This document shows positions 8,858-16,828 of a stretch of DNA of 64,000 bases, piece by piece. The DNA lies in assembly GCF_001476895.1 (NCBI RefSeq), contig NZ_LDTB01000001.1, positions 62,001 to 126,000 of the forward strand. Reading direction: 5' to 3'. Below the pieces are notes generated by a model that was not told the origin of the DNA, searched no databases, and worked only from the letters and a program-made list of their open reading frames with translations. The first letter of the stretch is position 1, and each line of letters starts with the position of its first letter. The translations under genes and the position numbers were made by a program. The stretch is from Sphingomonas endophytica (GTDB taxonomy: Bacteria; Pseudomonadota; Alphaproteobacteria; Sphingomonadales; Sphingomonadaceae).

Positions 8858-10162
8858 ATGCGGATGAGAGCGACGCTCGCGACGGCGGGCGCCCTGTTGA
8901 TGGCGGGCTGCGTCGGTCCGGGCGACCGGCCCGCGCCGCCTTCGTCCCGGCCGGCGACTATTGTACCGCGCCCTTCCGCGGCGCCGGTCAGTCAGCGTCC
9001 CGCGCGTCAGCCGGTCGCGTCGATCCCCTTGCGCGCCGTGCCGGTGCCGGCGGTCGTCGCGCCAGCGAATGCCGCGGCGGCGGGGCTTGCGCTCGGCGCT
9101 GACTTGGCGACATTGCCGTTGGACACGGAGCAGGCGGCTGCGGCGTTCGATGCGTTTCGTATTTCTTGCCCCAGCCTCATTCGGCGTGTCGATACCGCAG
9201 GTCTGACCACTGGCACCGACTGGCAGCCGGCGTGCGCCGACGCCGCGCGCAGCCCGCGTGGCGATGCCCCCGCATTCTTCCGCCGCTGGTTCGAGGCGGT
9301 GCAGGTTGGCGACGGGCGTGCTTTCGCGACCGGCTATTACATCCCCGAGATTGCCGGTTCGCGTGCGCCGCGTTCCGGCTATGTGCCGATCTACGCCAGG
9401 CCGACCGATCTGATCGAGGTCGATCTGGGCGCCTTCTCGCCGACCTGGACCGGTAAGAAGATCCGGGGGCGGGTGCAAGGGCAGGCGTTGGTCCCGTACT
9501 TCGATCGTACCGCGATCGAGGAAGGGGCGCTGACCGGGCGCGCGCGCATTCTGGGCTACGCTGCCGATCCGGTCGAGCTGTTCTTCTTGCAGGTTCAGGG
9601 TTCGGGGTTCGTCCGCCTTGATGAAGGCGGGGAACTGCGCATCGGGTACGACAGCCAGAACGGGCGCGACTACACCGGGATCGGCGCGCTGATGAAAAGC
9701 CGCGGGCTGCTGGGGCCCGGCCAATCATCGATGCAGGGGATCGTCGCCTGGCTGCATGCCCATCCCGACGAAGGCCGCGCGATCATGCGCGAGAACAAGA
9801 GCTACGTGTTCTTCCGCGAATTGAGCGGCGCACCGCTGGGGGCGCTCGGCCTGCCGGTCAGCGGCGGGGCGACGGTCGCGGCGGACCCGAAGTTCGTGCC
9901 GCTCGGCGCACCCGTGTTCCTGTCGATGGATCGCACCGACGCCAACGGTATCTGGATCGCGCAGGACACCGGTGGAGCGATCAAGGGCAGCAATCGCTTC
10001 GACACCTTCTGGGGTGCGGGCGAGGAAGCGCGCGCGATCGCGGGCGGGATGAGCGCGCGCGGGACCGCGTTCGTGTTGCTGCCGCGCGGCAGCTATGATC
10101 GCTGGCGTGCGGCGCAAGCGGCGACGGGGCAGGTGAGTGGCGGGTCGACGCCTCGGCGCTGA
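8858..10162 (+). CDS. mltA: Membrane-bound lytic murein transglycosylase A (MltA), lipoprotein
   Basis: A 434-residue peptidoglycan lytic transglycosylase. The N-terminus is a lipoprotein signal with lipobox LMAGC (Cys18), followed by a Pro/Ala-rich linker. The MltA domain shows ATGYYIPEIAGSR and YVPIYARPTDLIEVDLG. The C-terminal 3D domain carries the catalytic-aspartate region around VFLSMDRTDANG and IAQDTGGAIKGSNRFD. It cleaves glycan strands with formation of anhydromuropeptides. It follows the Tim44-like gene and overlaps the smr gene by 26 nt. Confidence 0.94.
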   Translation: MRMRATLATAGALLMAGCVGPGDRPAPPSSRPATIVPRPSAAPVSQRPARQPVASIPLRAVPVPAVVAPANAAAAGLALGADLATLPLDTEQAAAAFDAFRISCPSLIRRVDTAGLTTGTDWQPACADAARSPRGDAPAFFRRWFEAVQVGDGRAFATGYYIPEIAGSRAPRSGYVPIYARPTDLIEVDLGAFSPTWTGKKIRGRVQGQALVPYFDRTAIEEGALTGRARILGYAADPVELFFLQVQGSGFVRLDEGGELRIGYDSQNGRDYTGIGALMKSRGLLGPGQSSMQGIVAWLHAHPDEGRAIMRENKSYVFFRELSGAPLGALGLPVSGGATVAADPKFVPLGAPVFLSMDRTDANGIWIAQDTGGAIKGSNRFDTFWGAGEEARAIAGGMSARGTAFVLLPRGSYDRWRAAQAATGQVSGGSTPRR

Positions 10163-10664
10163 GGAGGAGGCGCTTTGGGCGCGCGTGCGCGCGACGGTTC
10201 GCGCAATGCCGGGGCGCAAGACCGTCGCCCCGGCGCCCGAACGCCACCCGGTGCCGCCACCCGGTGCGGTCTATGCCAGTGTCACGACTCCGCCGCCCGC
10301 TTTCGCACGCCGCGATCCGGGACACACGTTGGACGGCGGCTGGGACCGGCGGCTGGCTGGCGGGACAATCGCCCCCGATCGAACGATCGATCTCCATGGA
10401 CATACGCTTGCCACTGCGCATCACGCGCTGGAAATGGGGCTGGGACAGGCGGTGGCGCGTGGCGACCGCGTGATCCTGCTGGTCACGGGCAAACCGCCCC
10501 GCCCGGAAAGCCAGCGTCCGCACGCGCGCGGTGCGATCCGCGCGTCGGTCGCCGACTGGTTGAAGCTGTCGGTACATTCCGGTGCGATCGCGGCGGTCCG
10601 GAACGCGCATCCCCGGCATGGCGGGGCCGGCGCGCTCTATGTGATCCTACGCCGGCGCCGCTGA
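10137..10664 (+). CDS. Smr-domain (DUF2027-type) protein
   Basis: A 175-residue protein with a basic, proline-rich N-terminal half and a C-terminal Smr domain from about residue 85, showing the DLHG motif (IDLHGHTLATAHHAL) and a later RASVADWLKLS segment. Smr domains are nucleic-acid-binding or nuclease modules related to MutS2, but many stand-alone versions have no assigned role. The GTG start at 10137 lies inside the end of mltA (26-nt overlap). The 3-prime end overlaps the convergent dapE by 18 nt. Confidence 0.85.
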   Translation: MAGRRLGAEEEALWARVRATVRAMPGRKTVAPAPERHPVPPPGAVYASVTTPPPAFARRDPGHTLDGGWDRRLAGGTIAPDRTIDLHGHTLATAHHALEMGLGQAVARGDRVILLVTGKPPRPESQRPHARGAIRASVADWLKLSVHSGAIAAVRNAHPRHGGAGALYVILRRRR

Positions 10665-11780
10665 AAGGGCGCGCTGGATGATGCGCGTGTAGATGTCGGT
10701 CAGCTGGTGAAGGTCGTCGATCGCCACGGCCTCGTCGGCCTTGTGCATCGTCGCATTGAGCAAGCCGAATTCGACCACCGGGCACAGCGCCCGCAGGAAG
10801 CGCGCATCGGAGGTGCCGCCGGTCGTCGACAACTCGGGCGTCCGCCCAGTCACTTCCAGCACGGCGGAGGATACCAACGCCGACAGCGTGCCGGGTTCGG
10901 TCAGGAACGCCTCGCCCGAGATACGCGATGTCACGATCGCGTGGCGGTCATGCGCATGGACGATCGCGGTGACCCGCTCGACCAAAGCCGCGCCGCTTTG
11001 CAGGTCGTTGAAGCGGATGCTGATCCGTGCGGTCGCCCGGGCCGGTATGACGTTGGTCGCCGGATTGCCGACAGAGATGTCGGTGATCTCCAGATTCGAC
11101 GGCTGGAACCAGTCGCTGCCGTCATCGAGCGACAGCGCGTCGAGGTCGGCCAGCATCGCCACAAGTCGTGGAATCGGATTGTCGGCGAGATGCGGATAGG
11201 CGACATGCCCCTGTCGCCCCGGCACCTCGATCCAGATGTTCACCGAGCCACGCCGCCCGATCTTGACCATGTCGCCCAGCGCCGCGACCGAGGTCGGTTC
11301 TCCAACGACGCACAGGTCGGGGGTGAGCCCGCGCGCGCCAATGCGCTCGATCAGCGCGACGGTGCCATGGGTCGCCGGGCCTTCCTCGTCCCCGGTGATG
11401 ATAAACGTGAGCCGCCCCGCCTCCTTGGGCACGCGCGCGGCCGCAGCGACGAACGCCGCCACCGCTCCCTTCATGTCGACCGCCCCGCGCCCGTGGAGCA
11501 GTCCGTCGCGCACGACCGGCACGAACGCGCCGTTGCTCCATCCGTCACCCGGAGGCACGACATCGACATGGCCGGCAAAAGCGAGGTGCGCCCCCGAGTC
11601 GCCGCGCGTTGCGAGCAGATTTTCGACTGGTCCGTCCGGTGCGTCGCCGCTGACCGAACGTTCCACCTCGAAGCCCAGCGGCACCAGCGCCGCCTCCAGC
11701 ACGTCGAACACCGGCCCGCGCGCGGGCGTGACGCTTTCCGCGGCGATCAGGTCGCTGGCGAGTTGTACCACGTCGGTCAT
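10647..11780 (-). CDS. dapE: Succinyl-diaminopimelate desuccinylase
   Basis: A 377-residue M20-family metallohydrolase of the lysine/diaminopimelate pathway. It shows the metal-binding motifs AFAGHVDVVPPGD and HGRGAVDMKGAVAAFV, ITGDEEGPA, and the DapE-type STTGGTSDARFL and VEFGLLNATMHKADE. Together these supply the di-zinc ligands and the catalytic glutamate. It is convergent with and overlaps the smr gene, and only 14 bp separate its ATG from the divergent cupin gene. Confidence 0.96.
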   Translation of the reverse strand: MTDVVQLASDLIAAESVTPARGPVFDVLEAALVPLGFEVERSVSGDAPDGPVENLLATRGDSGAHLAFAGHVDVVPPGDGWSNGAFVPVVRDGLLHGRGAVDMKGAVAAFVAAAARVPKEAGRLTFIITGDEEGPATHGTVALIERIGARGLTPDLCVVGEPTSVAALGDMVKIGRRGSVNIWIEVPGRQGHVAYPHLADNPIPRLVAMLADLDALSLDDGSDWFQPSNLEITDISVGNPATNVIPARATARISIRFNDLQSGAALVERVTAIVHAHDRHAIVTSRISGEAFLTEPGTLSALVSSAVLEVTGRTPELSTTGGTSDARFLRALCPVVEFGLLNATMHKADEAVAIDDLHQLTDIYTRIIQRALSAAPA

Positions 11781-11794
11781 GAAAGGAACTCGTG

Positions 11795-12226
11795 ATGCCG
11801 AAACTAGATCTCGAACGCGTTTCGGTCGCGCAAGGCAGCGACTATCCGGCGCCGTTCGCCAAAGCCGCCTCGAACCGGCTGGTTCGCGATCTGAGCACTG
11901 CGGGCGGGTTGACCGATTTCGTTGCGACGCATGTGGTGGTGCCGCCGGGCGGATGGTCGTCGCAGCGCCACTGGCATGAGGGCGAGGACGAGATTCTCGT
12001 CGTTCTGTCCGGCGAGGCGACGCTGGTCGATGACACCGGTGCGCATCGCCTGCGGGCGGGCGAGGTGGCGGTGTTCCCGAAAGGAGACGGCAACGCCCAC
12101 CACCTGCGTAATGACAGCGACGCGCCCGTTGTGCTGTTCGCCGTCAGCCTTCCCGAGCGGTCGCGCGTCCATTACCCTGACATCGCGATGCGCTGGTCGC
12201 CCGCAGACGGTTATGCCGCGGATTGA
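11795..12226 (+). CDS. Cupin-domain protein
   Basis: A 143-residue single-cupin protein. The metal-binding motif is RHWHEGEDEILVVLSGEATL and the second half FPKGDGNAHHLRNDSD, giving the usual His/His/Glu and His ligands. Small cupins of this kind are metal-dependent enzymes or sensors, and the substrate cannot be inferred. The ATG is 7 nt after AAAGGA (11782-11787). Because the divergent dapE start is only 14 bp away, its promoter must lie inside dapE. The downstream GST gene is convergent. Confidence 0.85.
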   Translation: MPKLDLERVSVAQGSDYPAPFAKAASNRLVRDLSTAGGLTDFVATHVVVPPGGWSSQRHWHEGEDEILVVLSGEATLVDDTGAHRLRAGEVAVFPKGDGNAHHLRNDSDAPVVLFAVSLPERSRVHYPDIAMRWSPADGYAAD

Positions 12227-12228
12227 CA

Positions 12229-12891
12229 TCAGGCCGCGGGCTGCTCGAATTTCTCGATCACCCACTCTTCTTCCTGAGCGCCCGCGATCCAGTCCTGCAT
12301 GAACGGATGCTGGAGCACGGCCAGGACATACGCGGCCGCGAAGCGCGGCGTGGGCAGCGAGTAGGTGGCGATCCGGGTGCAGACCGGCGCGAACATCATG
12401 TCGGCCGCGCCGAACTCGCCGAACAGGAAGTCGCCGCCGTGTCCGAACCGCGCACGCGCCTGCGCCCATAGCTCGAAGATGCGTTCCAGATCGGCGCGAA
12501 CATCCGCATCGGGCATGACCGGCGGGTAGACCTGCCGGACGTTCATCGTGTGCTTGCGGCGCAGCGCGGAGAAGCTGGAATGCATCTCCGCCGCCATCGA
12601 GCGGGCCATCGCACGCGCGGCCTCGTCCTCAGGCCAGAAGCGCGCCCGGCCTACCTTGTCGGCAAGATATTCAACGATCGCCAGGCTGTCCCATACCACG
12701 GCGTCGCCATCCCACAGGATCGGCACCTTTCCGGAAGAAGGCGCGAACTCGTCGCCTTCGCGGCGGCGATCCCATTCGGCGTCGTACAGCGGGACGACCA
12801 CTTCCTCGAACAGCAGCCCGGATTGCTTGCACGCGAGCCAGCCGCGCAGCGACCAGGAGGAATAGGCCTTGTTGCCGATGATGAGCTTCAT
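12229..12891 (-). CDS. Glutathione S-transferase family protein
   Basis: A 220-residue cytosolic GST. The N-terminal thioredoxin-like domain begins LIIGNKAYSSWSLRGWLACK, with the SSWS serines near the catalytic position, SGKVPILWDGD (cis-proline loop) and WDSLAIVEYLAD (the usual E-S pair is modified to D-S). The alpha-helical C-terminal domain follows. This YSSWS subgroup is widespread in proteobacteria without a known substrate. It is unlikely to be maleylacetoacetate isomerase, whose N-terminus differs. It ends 3 bp from the cupin stop. Confidence 0.85.
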   Translation of the reverse strand: MKLIIGNKAYSSWSLRGWLACKQSGLLFEEVVVPLYDAEWDRRREGDEFAPSSGKVPILWDGDAVVWDSLAIVEYLADKVGRARFWPEDEAARAMARSMAAEMHSSFSALRRKHTMNVRQVYPPVMPDADVRADLERIFELWAQARARFGHGGDFLFGEFGAADMMFAPVCTRIATYSLPTPRFAAAYVLAVLQHPFMQDWIAGAQEEEWVIEKFEQPAA

Positions 12892-13052
12892 GCCGCCGGG
12901 TTAGGCGGCATCGCGGCGGAGGGCAACGTCCGAGCGCGATATGTGCCCAGCGGGAAATTAACCGCTGTCATCCACCCGGTGTCAGCCATGCGCAGGTTAT
13001 CTCCGTAACCGACGGATCGTCACAGCCAGATTGTCAGTGGGAGATACGAACC

Positions 13053-13229
13053 ATGCCGCACAAGACGCTCTCGACACCCTGCGCCGCGAACCTGGGTGCC
13101 CATACGCCCGCTTTCGTCCACGCGCCGACCTTCGTGTTCGGGCAGGACGCACCGGCGCTCAGCCGGTCGGAAATGCTGCGGCTTCAGATCATCGCCGCCC
13201 AGGAAAGCCGCCGCCCGCTGGGTTGGTGA
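13053..13229 (+). CDS. Small hypothetical protein (58 aa)
   Basis: A 58-codon frame beginning MPHKTLSTPCAANLG and ending MLRLQIIAAQESRRPLGW. Codon third positions are strongly G/C, as in the flanking genes. A GTGGGAGA ribosome site lies 9-16 nt before the ATG. Its upstream region holds a GGTTA-N6-TAACC inverted repeat. I do not recognise the family. It ends 19 bp before the convergent engB stop. It is real with moderate probability. Confidence 0.5.
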   Translation: MPHKTLSTPCAANLGAHTPAFVHAPTFVFGQDAPALSRSEMLRLQIIAAQESRRPLGW

Positions 13230-13248
13230 CGGCAGCGGGTCGGGGCGA

Positions 13249-13902
13249 TCAGCCGATCGCCTCGACCACCGCCGCGCGCAGCTCGGGGATGCCCATTCCG
13301 CCTTCGCTGGACGTCACGATGATGTCCGGATGCGCTGCCGCCCGCTTGCGCGCCTCAGCCCCGGTTTCCGCGACGATCTGCGCCAGATCGGTCGCCTTCA
13401 TCTTGTCGGCCTTGGTCATTACGAGTCGATAACTGACCGCCGCCCGGTCGAGCATCTCCAGGATCTCGCGATCGACGTCCTTGATGCCATGACGGCTGTC
13501 GATCAACACCAGCGCACGCTTCAGCACCTGCCGTCCGCGCAGGTAGTCGTTGACCAGGAAACGCCACTTCTTGACGATGTCTTTCGGCGCCTTTGCGAAG
13601 CCGTAGCCGGGCATGTCGACCAGACGGAACGCCAGCGGATCGCCGACGTCGAAGAAGTTCAGCTCCTGCGTGCGCCCCGGCGTGACCGAGGTGCGCGCCA
13701 GCGCCTTGCGCCCGACCAGGGCATTCAGCAGCGAGGACTTGCCGACATTCGACCGTCCCGCGAACGCCACCTCCGGCACGTCCGGAGACGGCAGGAAGTT
13801 GAGCGCTGGTGCGGACTTCAGGAACTCGACGCGACCGGCAAAGCGCTTGCGCGCCACCTCGATCGCGTCCTCGTCGAACATCGGTTGCGGATCGTCGGTC
13901 AC
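13249..13902 (-). CDS. engB: Ribosome biogenesis GTP-binding protein EngB/YsxC (YihA)
   Basis: A 217-residue GTPase needed for large-subunit assembly and often for division. The G1 motif is [11 protein letters not shown]2/switch I is in [12 protein letters not shown]3 is DMPGYG, and G4 is TKADK; this is the complete EngB pattern. The GTG at 13902 overlaps the yidC stop as GTGA and is the coupled start. An in-frame ATG 21 nt downstream ([12 protein letters not shown]) is an alternative. It is the last gene of the rpmH-rnpA-yidD-yidC-engB cluster. Confidence 0.95.
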   Translation of the reverse strand: MTDDPQPMFDEDAIEVARKRFAGRVEFLKSAPALNFLPSPDVPEVAFAGRSNVGKSSLLNALVGRKALARTSVTPGRTQELNFFDVGDPLAFRLVDMPGYGFAKAPKDIVKKWRFLVNDYLRGRQVLKRALVLIDSRHGIKDVDREILEMLDRAAVSYRLVMTKADKMKATDLAQIVAETGAEARKRAAAHPDIIVTSSEGGMGIPELRAAVVEAIG

Positions 13903-15602
13903 TTGGCGGGCGCGTTCTTGAGCTGCGGGTGACGGCTGTACAGCCACTTCTGCTGAAGGATCGAGATGCAGTTGGTGGTGATCCAGTAGATCTGCAGACC
14001 GACCGCGAACGGCGCCATCACGAACATCAGCACCCACGGCAGAATCGCGAATACCTGCTGCTGCGCCGGGTCCATCTGCGTCGGGTTCAGGCGGAACTGG
14101 TAGAACATGGAGATGCCCAGCAGCACCGGCACGACGCCGATCGCGAGGAAGTGCGGCGGGGTGAAGGGCAGGTAGCCGAACGCGTTCAGGATCGTCGCGG
14201 GATCGGGCGCGGACAGATCCTTGATCCACAGAATGAACGGCTGATGCCGCATTTCGATGGTCAGCATCAGCGCCTTGTAGAGGGCATAGAAGATCGGGAT
14301 CTGGATGAGCGACGGCAGGCAGCCCGCGAGCGGATTGACCTTCTCCGCCTTGTACAGCGCCATGATCTCCTGCTGCTGGCGCTGCTTGTCGTCCTTGTAG
14401 CGCTCCTGGATCGCCTTCATCTTCGGCTGGAGCACGCGCATCGCCGCCATGCTGGCGAACTGGCGCTGAGCGATCGGAAAGACGAGGAGCCGGATCGTCA
14501 ACGTCAGGATGATGATCGCGACACCGAAATTGCCGATCAGGTGGAACAGCCAGTCGAGATAATAGAAGATCGGCTTCTCGACCAAGCGGAACCAGCCCCA
14601 GTCGATCGCATAGTCCAGCTTCACGACCGCGCCGGTATCGGTGTAGCGGTCCAGCAGCTTCACTTCCTTGGCGCCCGCGAACAGCTTGGCGGTCTGCGTG
14701 AGCTGACGGCCTGGCGGCAGCAACTGCGGCGCGCTGGTGAAGTCGGCTTGGTAGGACCGGTTCGCGCCCGCGCGGAACTGTCCGTCGAACGCACGGCCCT
14801 GATCGGGGACCAGTGCGGCAAGCCAGTATTTGTCGGTGAAGCCCAGCCAGCCGCCGGTGGTGGTGAAGCTGCTCGGCGCCTTGTCGAGGTCCGAGAAGTT
14901 CGGGTTGTAGTGGGCGCCGCCGTTGTTGACCGACATCGGGCCGGTGTGGATCGTCCAGCTATCCGGGTCCTTCGACACACCGACGCGATTGACCAGACCG
15001 TATGCCGCGACCGGCACCGCGCCGCGCCCGCCGTTGGCGACGGTCTGCTTGACGGTGAACAGATAGTCGTTGTCGATCGCGATCTCGATTGTGAACCTCT
15101 GACCCTGGGCGTTGGTGGCGGTCAGCGTCACCGGCTGCGACGGAGTGAGGATGGGGGCGGAGCTTGCCCAGACGGTGTCCGGGGCGGGGGGCGCCAGCCC
15201 GTCGCCGCGCCAGCCGAAGCCGGCGAAATAGGCGTCCTGCGTGCCGCCCGGTGAGAACAGGCGGATCGGCGGCGAGTTTTTCGCCACGGTTTCATTGTAG
15301 CGGGTCAGCACCAGATCGTCGATCCGCGCGCCTTTCAGGTTGATCGACCCCTTCAGCGCGGGAGTGTCGATGCGGACGCGCGGGCTTTCGGCCAGCACCA
15401 CCTGACGGTCGCGGATCGCAGCGGGCGAATCGGCGGTCGGGTCGGCGGCCGGATTGGCGACGGGCTTGTTCTTGCCATCGACCATTTTCGTCGCGGGCGG
15501 GTTCGCCGTGGGGAAAAAGCGGCTCTGGATCAGCGGCCATCCGAACAGGATGAGCGCCGCGATCACCGCGAACACCACGAAGTTCTTGCTCTCGTCCTTC
15601 AC
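13899..15602 (-). CDS. yidC: Membrane protein insertase YidC
   Basis: A 567-residue inner-membrane insertase, alone or with SecYEG. An N-terminal helix ([18 protein letters not shown]) is followed by a large periplasmic domain to about residue 345. The conserved Oxa1 region then contains [21 protein letters not shown], the cytoplasmic loop [23 protein letters not shown] and further helices. Both halves needed for function are present. It starts 18 bp after yidD and overlaps engB by 4 nt. Confidence 0.97.
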   Translation of the reverse strand: MKDESKNFVVFAVIAALILFGWPLIQSRFFPTANPPATKMVDGKNKPVANPAADPTADSPAAIRDRQVVLAESPRVRIDTPALKGSINLKGARIDDLVLTRYNETVAKNSPPIRLFSPGGTQDAYFAGFGWRGDGLAPPAPDTVWASSAPILTPSQPVTLTATNAQGQRFTIEIAIDNDYLFTVKQTVANGGRGAVPVAAYGLVNRVGVSKDPDSWTIHTGPMSVNNGGAHYNPNFSDLDKAPSSFTTTGGWLGFTDKYWLAALVPDQGRAFDGQFRAGANRSYQADFTSAPQLLPPGRQLTQTAKLFAGAKEVKLLDRYTDTGAVVKLDYAIDWGWFRLVEKPIFYYLDWLFHLIGNFGVAIIILTLTIRLLVFPIAQRQFASMAAMRVLQPKMKAIQERYKDDKQRQQQEIMALYKAEKVNPLAGCLPSLIQIPIFYALYKALMLTIEMRHQPFILWIKDLSAPDPATILNAFGYLPFTPPHFLAIGVVPVLLGISMFYQFRLNPTQMDPAQQQVFAILPWVLMFVMAPFAVGLQIYWITTNCISILQQKWLYSRHPQLKNAPAK

Positions 15603-15620
15603 CAGCGTCCCACTTTTTCC

Positions 15621-15833
15621 TTATGGCACCGGATCATGGCCGTGCCCGCCCCAGGGATGACAGCGCGCGATCCGGCGCACCGCCAGCCAGCTTCCCTTGC
15701 CCGCGCCATAGCGGCGAAGCGCCTCGATTGCATAGGCGGAACATGAAGGCTGAAACCGGCACGACGGCGGCAACAGGACCGATGGACCGAGTTGCCAGCC
15801 ACGTGCCAGCAGGATCAGCGCGCGCGCGATCAC
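15621..15833 (-). CDS. yidD: Membrane protein insertion efficiency factor YidD
   Basis: A 70-residue amphipathic protein that assists YidC insertion. The family core [21 protein letters not shown] and the ending [18 protein letters not shown] are clear. The GTG start at 15833 overlaps the rnpA stop (GTGA). The gene lies in the canonical place between rnpA and yidC. Confidence 0.95.
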   Translation of the reverse strand: MIARALILLARGWQLGPSVLLPPSCRFQPSCSAYAIEALRRYGAGKGSWLAVRRIARCHPWGGHGHDPVP

Positions 15834-16183
15834 TTGCGCGGCCGCGACCGATTGCCGCCGGGTGCGACGGTGCGACTCTTCGCCAGCGCCTTCGCCAGAT
15901 GCTCGCGCAAGGTCGCCCAATCGGCGGTCAGCGCCGCCTCGCGCCCGATCAGGACGTGATCCGCACCGGGCCAGCCATGATCAGGCAGGATGTCGCGCGC
16001 CAGGGCACGAAAGCGGCGCTTGATGCGATTGCGCACCACCGCATTGCCGACCTTCTTCGTGACGGTGATACCAATGCGCATGGCGGGATCGCCATCGTCG
16101 CGCGGGTTCACCAACAACACGAAGCCGGGCATCGGAGCCCGACGCCCGGCATTCGCGGCCAGATAATCCGGCCGGTTGGTCAT
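15830..16183 (-). CDS. rnpA: Ribonuclease P protein component
   Basis: A 117-residue basic protein subunit of RNase P, which matures the 5-prime end of tRNAs with the catalytic RNA. The signature [14 protein letters not shown] is intact, preceded by [17 protein letters not shown] chose ATG at 16183 ([13 protein letters not shown]); the open frame continues upstream through rpmH but only as a shadow. A perfect hairpin separates it from rpmH. Confidence 0.94.
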   Translation of the reverse strand: MTNRPDYLAANAGRRAPMPGFVLLVNPRDDGDPAMRIGITVTKKVGNAVVRNRIKRRFRALARDILPDHGWPGADHVLIGREAALTADWATLREHLAKALAKSRTVAPGGNRSRPRK

Positions 16184-16190
16184 CCGCCCG

Positions 16191-16210
16191 ACCGCGACCC
16201 GAGTCGCGGT
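16191..16210 (-). promoter_or_regulatory. Hairpin between rpmH and rnpA
   Basis: ACCGCGAC and GTCGCGGT form a perfect 8-bp stem with a 4-nt loop, placed between the rpmH stop and the rnpA start. No T-run follows. A processing or partial-attenuation role between L34 (needed in large excess) and RnpA is plausible but inferred. Confidence 0.5.
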
Positions 16211-16230
16211 AGGGCGGGTTCCGGTCGTGC

Positions 16231-16365
16231 TTACGCCGACAGCTTCTTGCGACCGCGCGCGCGACGCGCCCGGATCACCGCCCGGCCGCCGACCGTGGCC
16301 ATCCGCGCGCGGAAGCCGTGACGGCGGGCGCGCACCAGATTGCTCGGCTGAAAGGTCCGCTTCAT
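16231..16365 (-). CDS. rpmH: 50S ribosomal protein L34
   Basis: A 44-residue, highly basic ribosomal protein with the invariant start [19 protein letters not shown] and ending [10 protein letters not shown]. It heads the rpmH-rnpA-yidD-yidC-engB cluster on the minus strand. It is a normal full-length L34. Confidence 0.97.
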   Translation of the reverse strand: MKRTFQPSNLVRARRHGFRARMATVGGRAVIRARRARGRKKLSA

Positions 16366-16393
16366 CGTTCATGTCCCGAAATCGAATGTCGAA

Positions 16394-16415
16394 GGGCCGC
16401 CCATGCGGACGGCCC
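16394..16415 (-). terminator. Hairpin between the PGPGW gene and rpmH
   Basis: GGGCCGCCC and GGACGGCCC form a 9-bp stem (one G-T wobble as RNA) around a 4-nt loop. It lies 38 nt beyond the stop at 16453 and before the rpmH leader. It may terminate the upstream gene; there is no strong T-run. Confidence 0.4.
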
Positions 16416-16452
16416 GAAAGAAGGACGCCGTTAGGGGAGGACGGCATGGAAG

Positions 16453-16728
16453 TCAACGTCGCCCGGCACGATCGCGTGCGCGCCGCCGGAGTGCACTGCG
16501 CCGTCGCATGGCGACATCGGCGGCATGGCCGATCCGCGGCCAGCGCCGCTTGCCACGCGCGAACCAGCCGCGCGCGCGTCGTGAGTTGCGCAGTACCAGC
16601 ACCATCCCGCCGGCAAACGGAAACACGCCGCCCGGCCCCGGCAGCGGGGCGATCACTGCCGCGCAAAGCAACAACAGCCCTCCCAATGCAAGCTGCGTCA
16701 CGCGCATCGCGGGGTGGCGGCGGGTCAT
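16453..16728 (-). CDS. Small membrane protein resembling the PGPGW family
   Basis: A 91-residue protein with one or two hydrophobic segments (VTQLALGGLLLLCAAVIAPL and FPFAGGMVLVL) enclosing the PGPGGVFPF motif, then a strongly basic tail (RRARGWFARGKRRWPRIGH, RRRSALRRRAR). The motif resembles the putative transmembrane PGPGW family, which has no known function. It lies upstream of rpmH in the same direction. The family assignment comes from memory of the motif and is moderate. Confidence 0.7.
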   Translation of the reverse strand: MTRRHPAMRVTQLALGGLLLLCAAVIAPLPGPGGVFPFAGGMVLVLRNSRRARGWFARGKRRWPRIGHAADVAMRRRSALRRRARDRAGRR

Positions 16729-16828
16729 GCAGAGCGATGTGGCGCACGTGTATTGCGGTTACAAGTCACCACTTGCTGTTCCACCACGCGCCAAAGCCGC
16801 TATGACGCACGCCGGGGACGGGGGACAC

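Noticed and set aside
12229-12891. Maleylacetoacetate isomerase (to complete tyrosine degradation)
   Set aside because: The GST N-terminus is of the YSSWSLRGW type, unlike MaiA, and it is 37 kb from hmgA.
13809-15254. 481-residue frame opposite yidC
   Set aside because: High-GC shadow frame with Arg/Asp/Gln-rich composition and no domain; YidC is certain on the other strand. Similar long shadows opposite trpS, alaS, rluB, folC, hppD, phhA and gyrA were dropped for the same reason.
16184-16747. Long upstream extension of RnpA through rpmH
   Set aside because: It is an arginine-rich shadow of rpmH and neighbouring DNA; L34 is unmistakable in the other frame.
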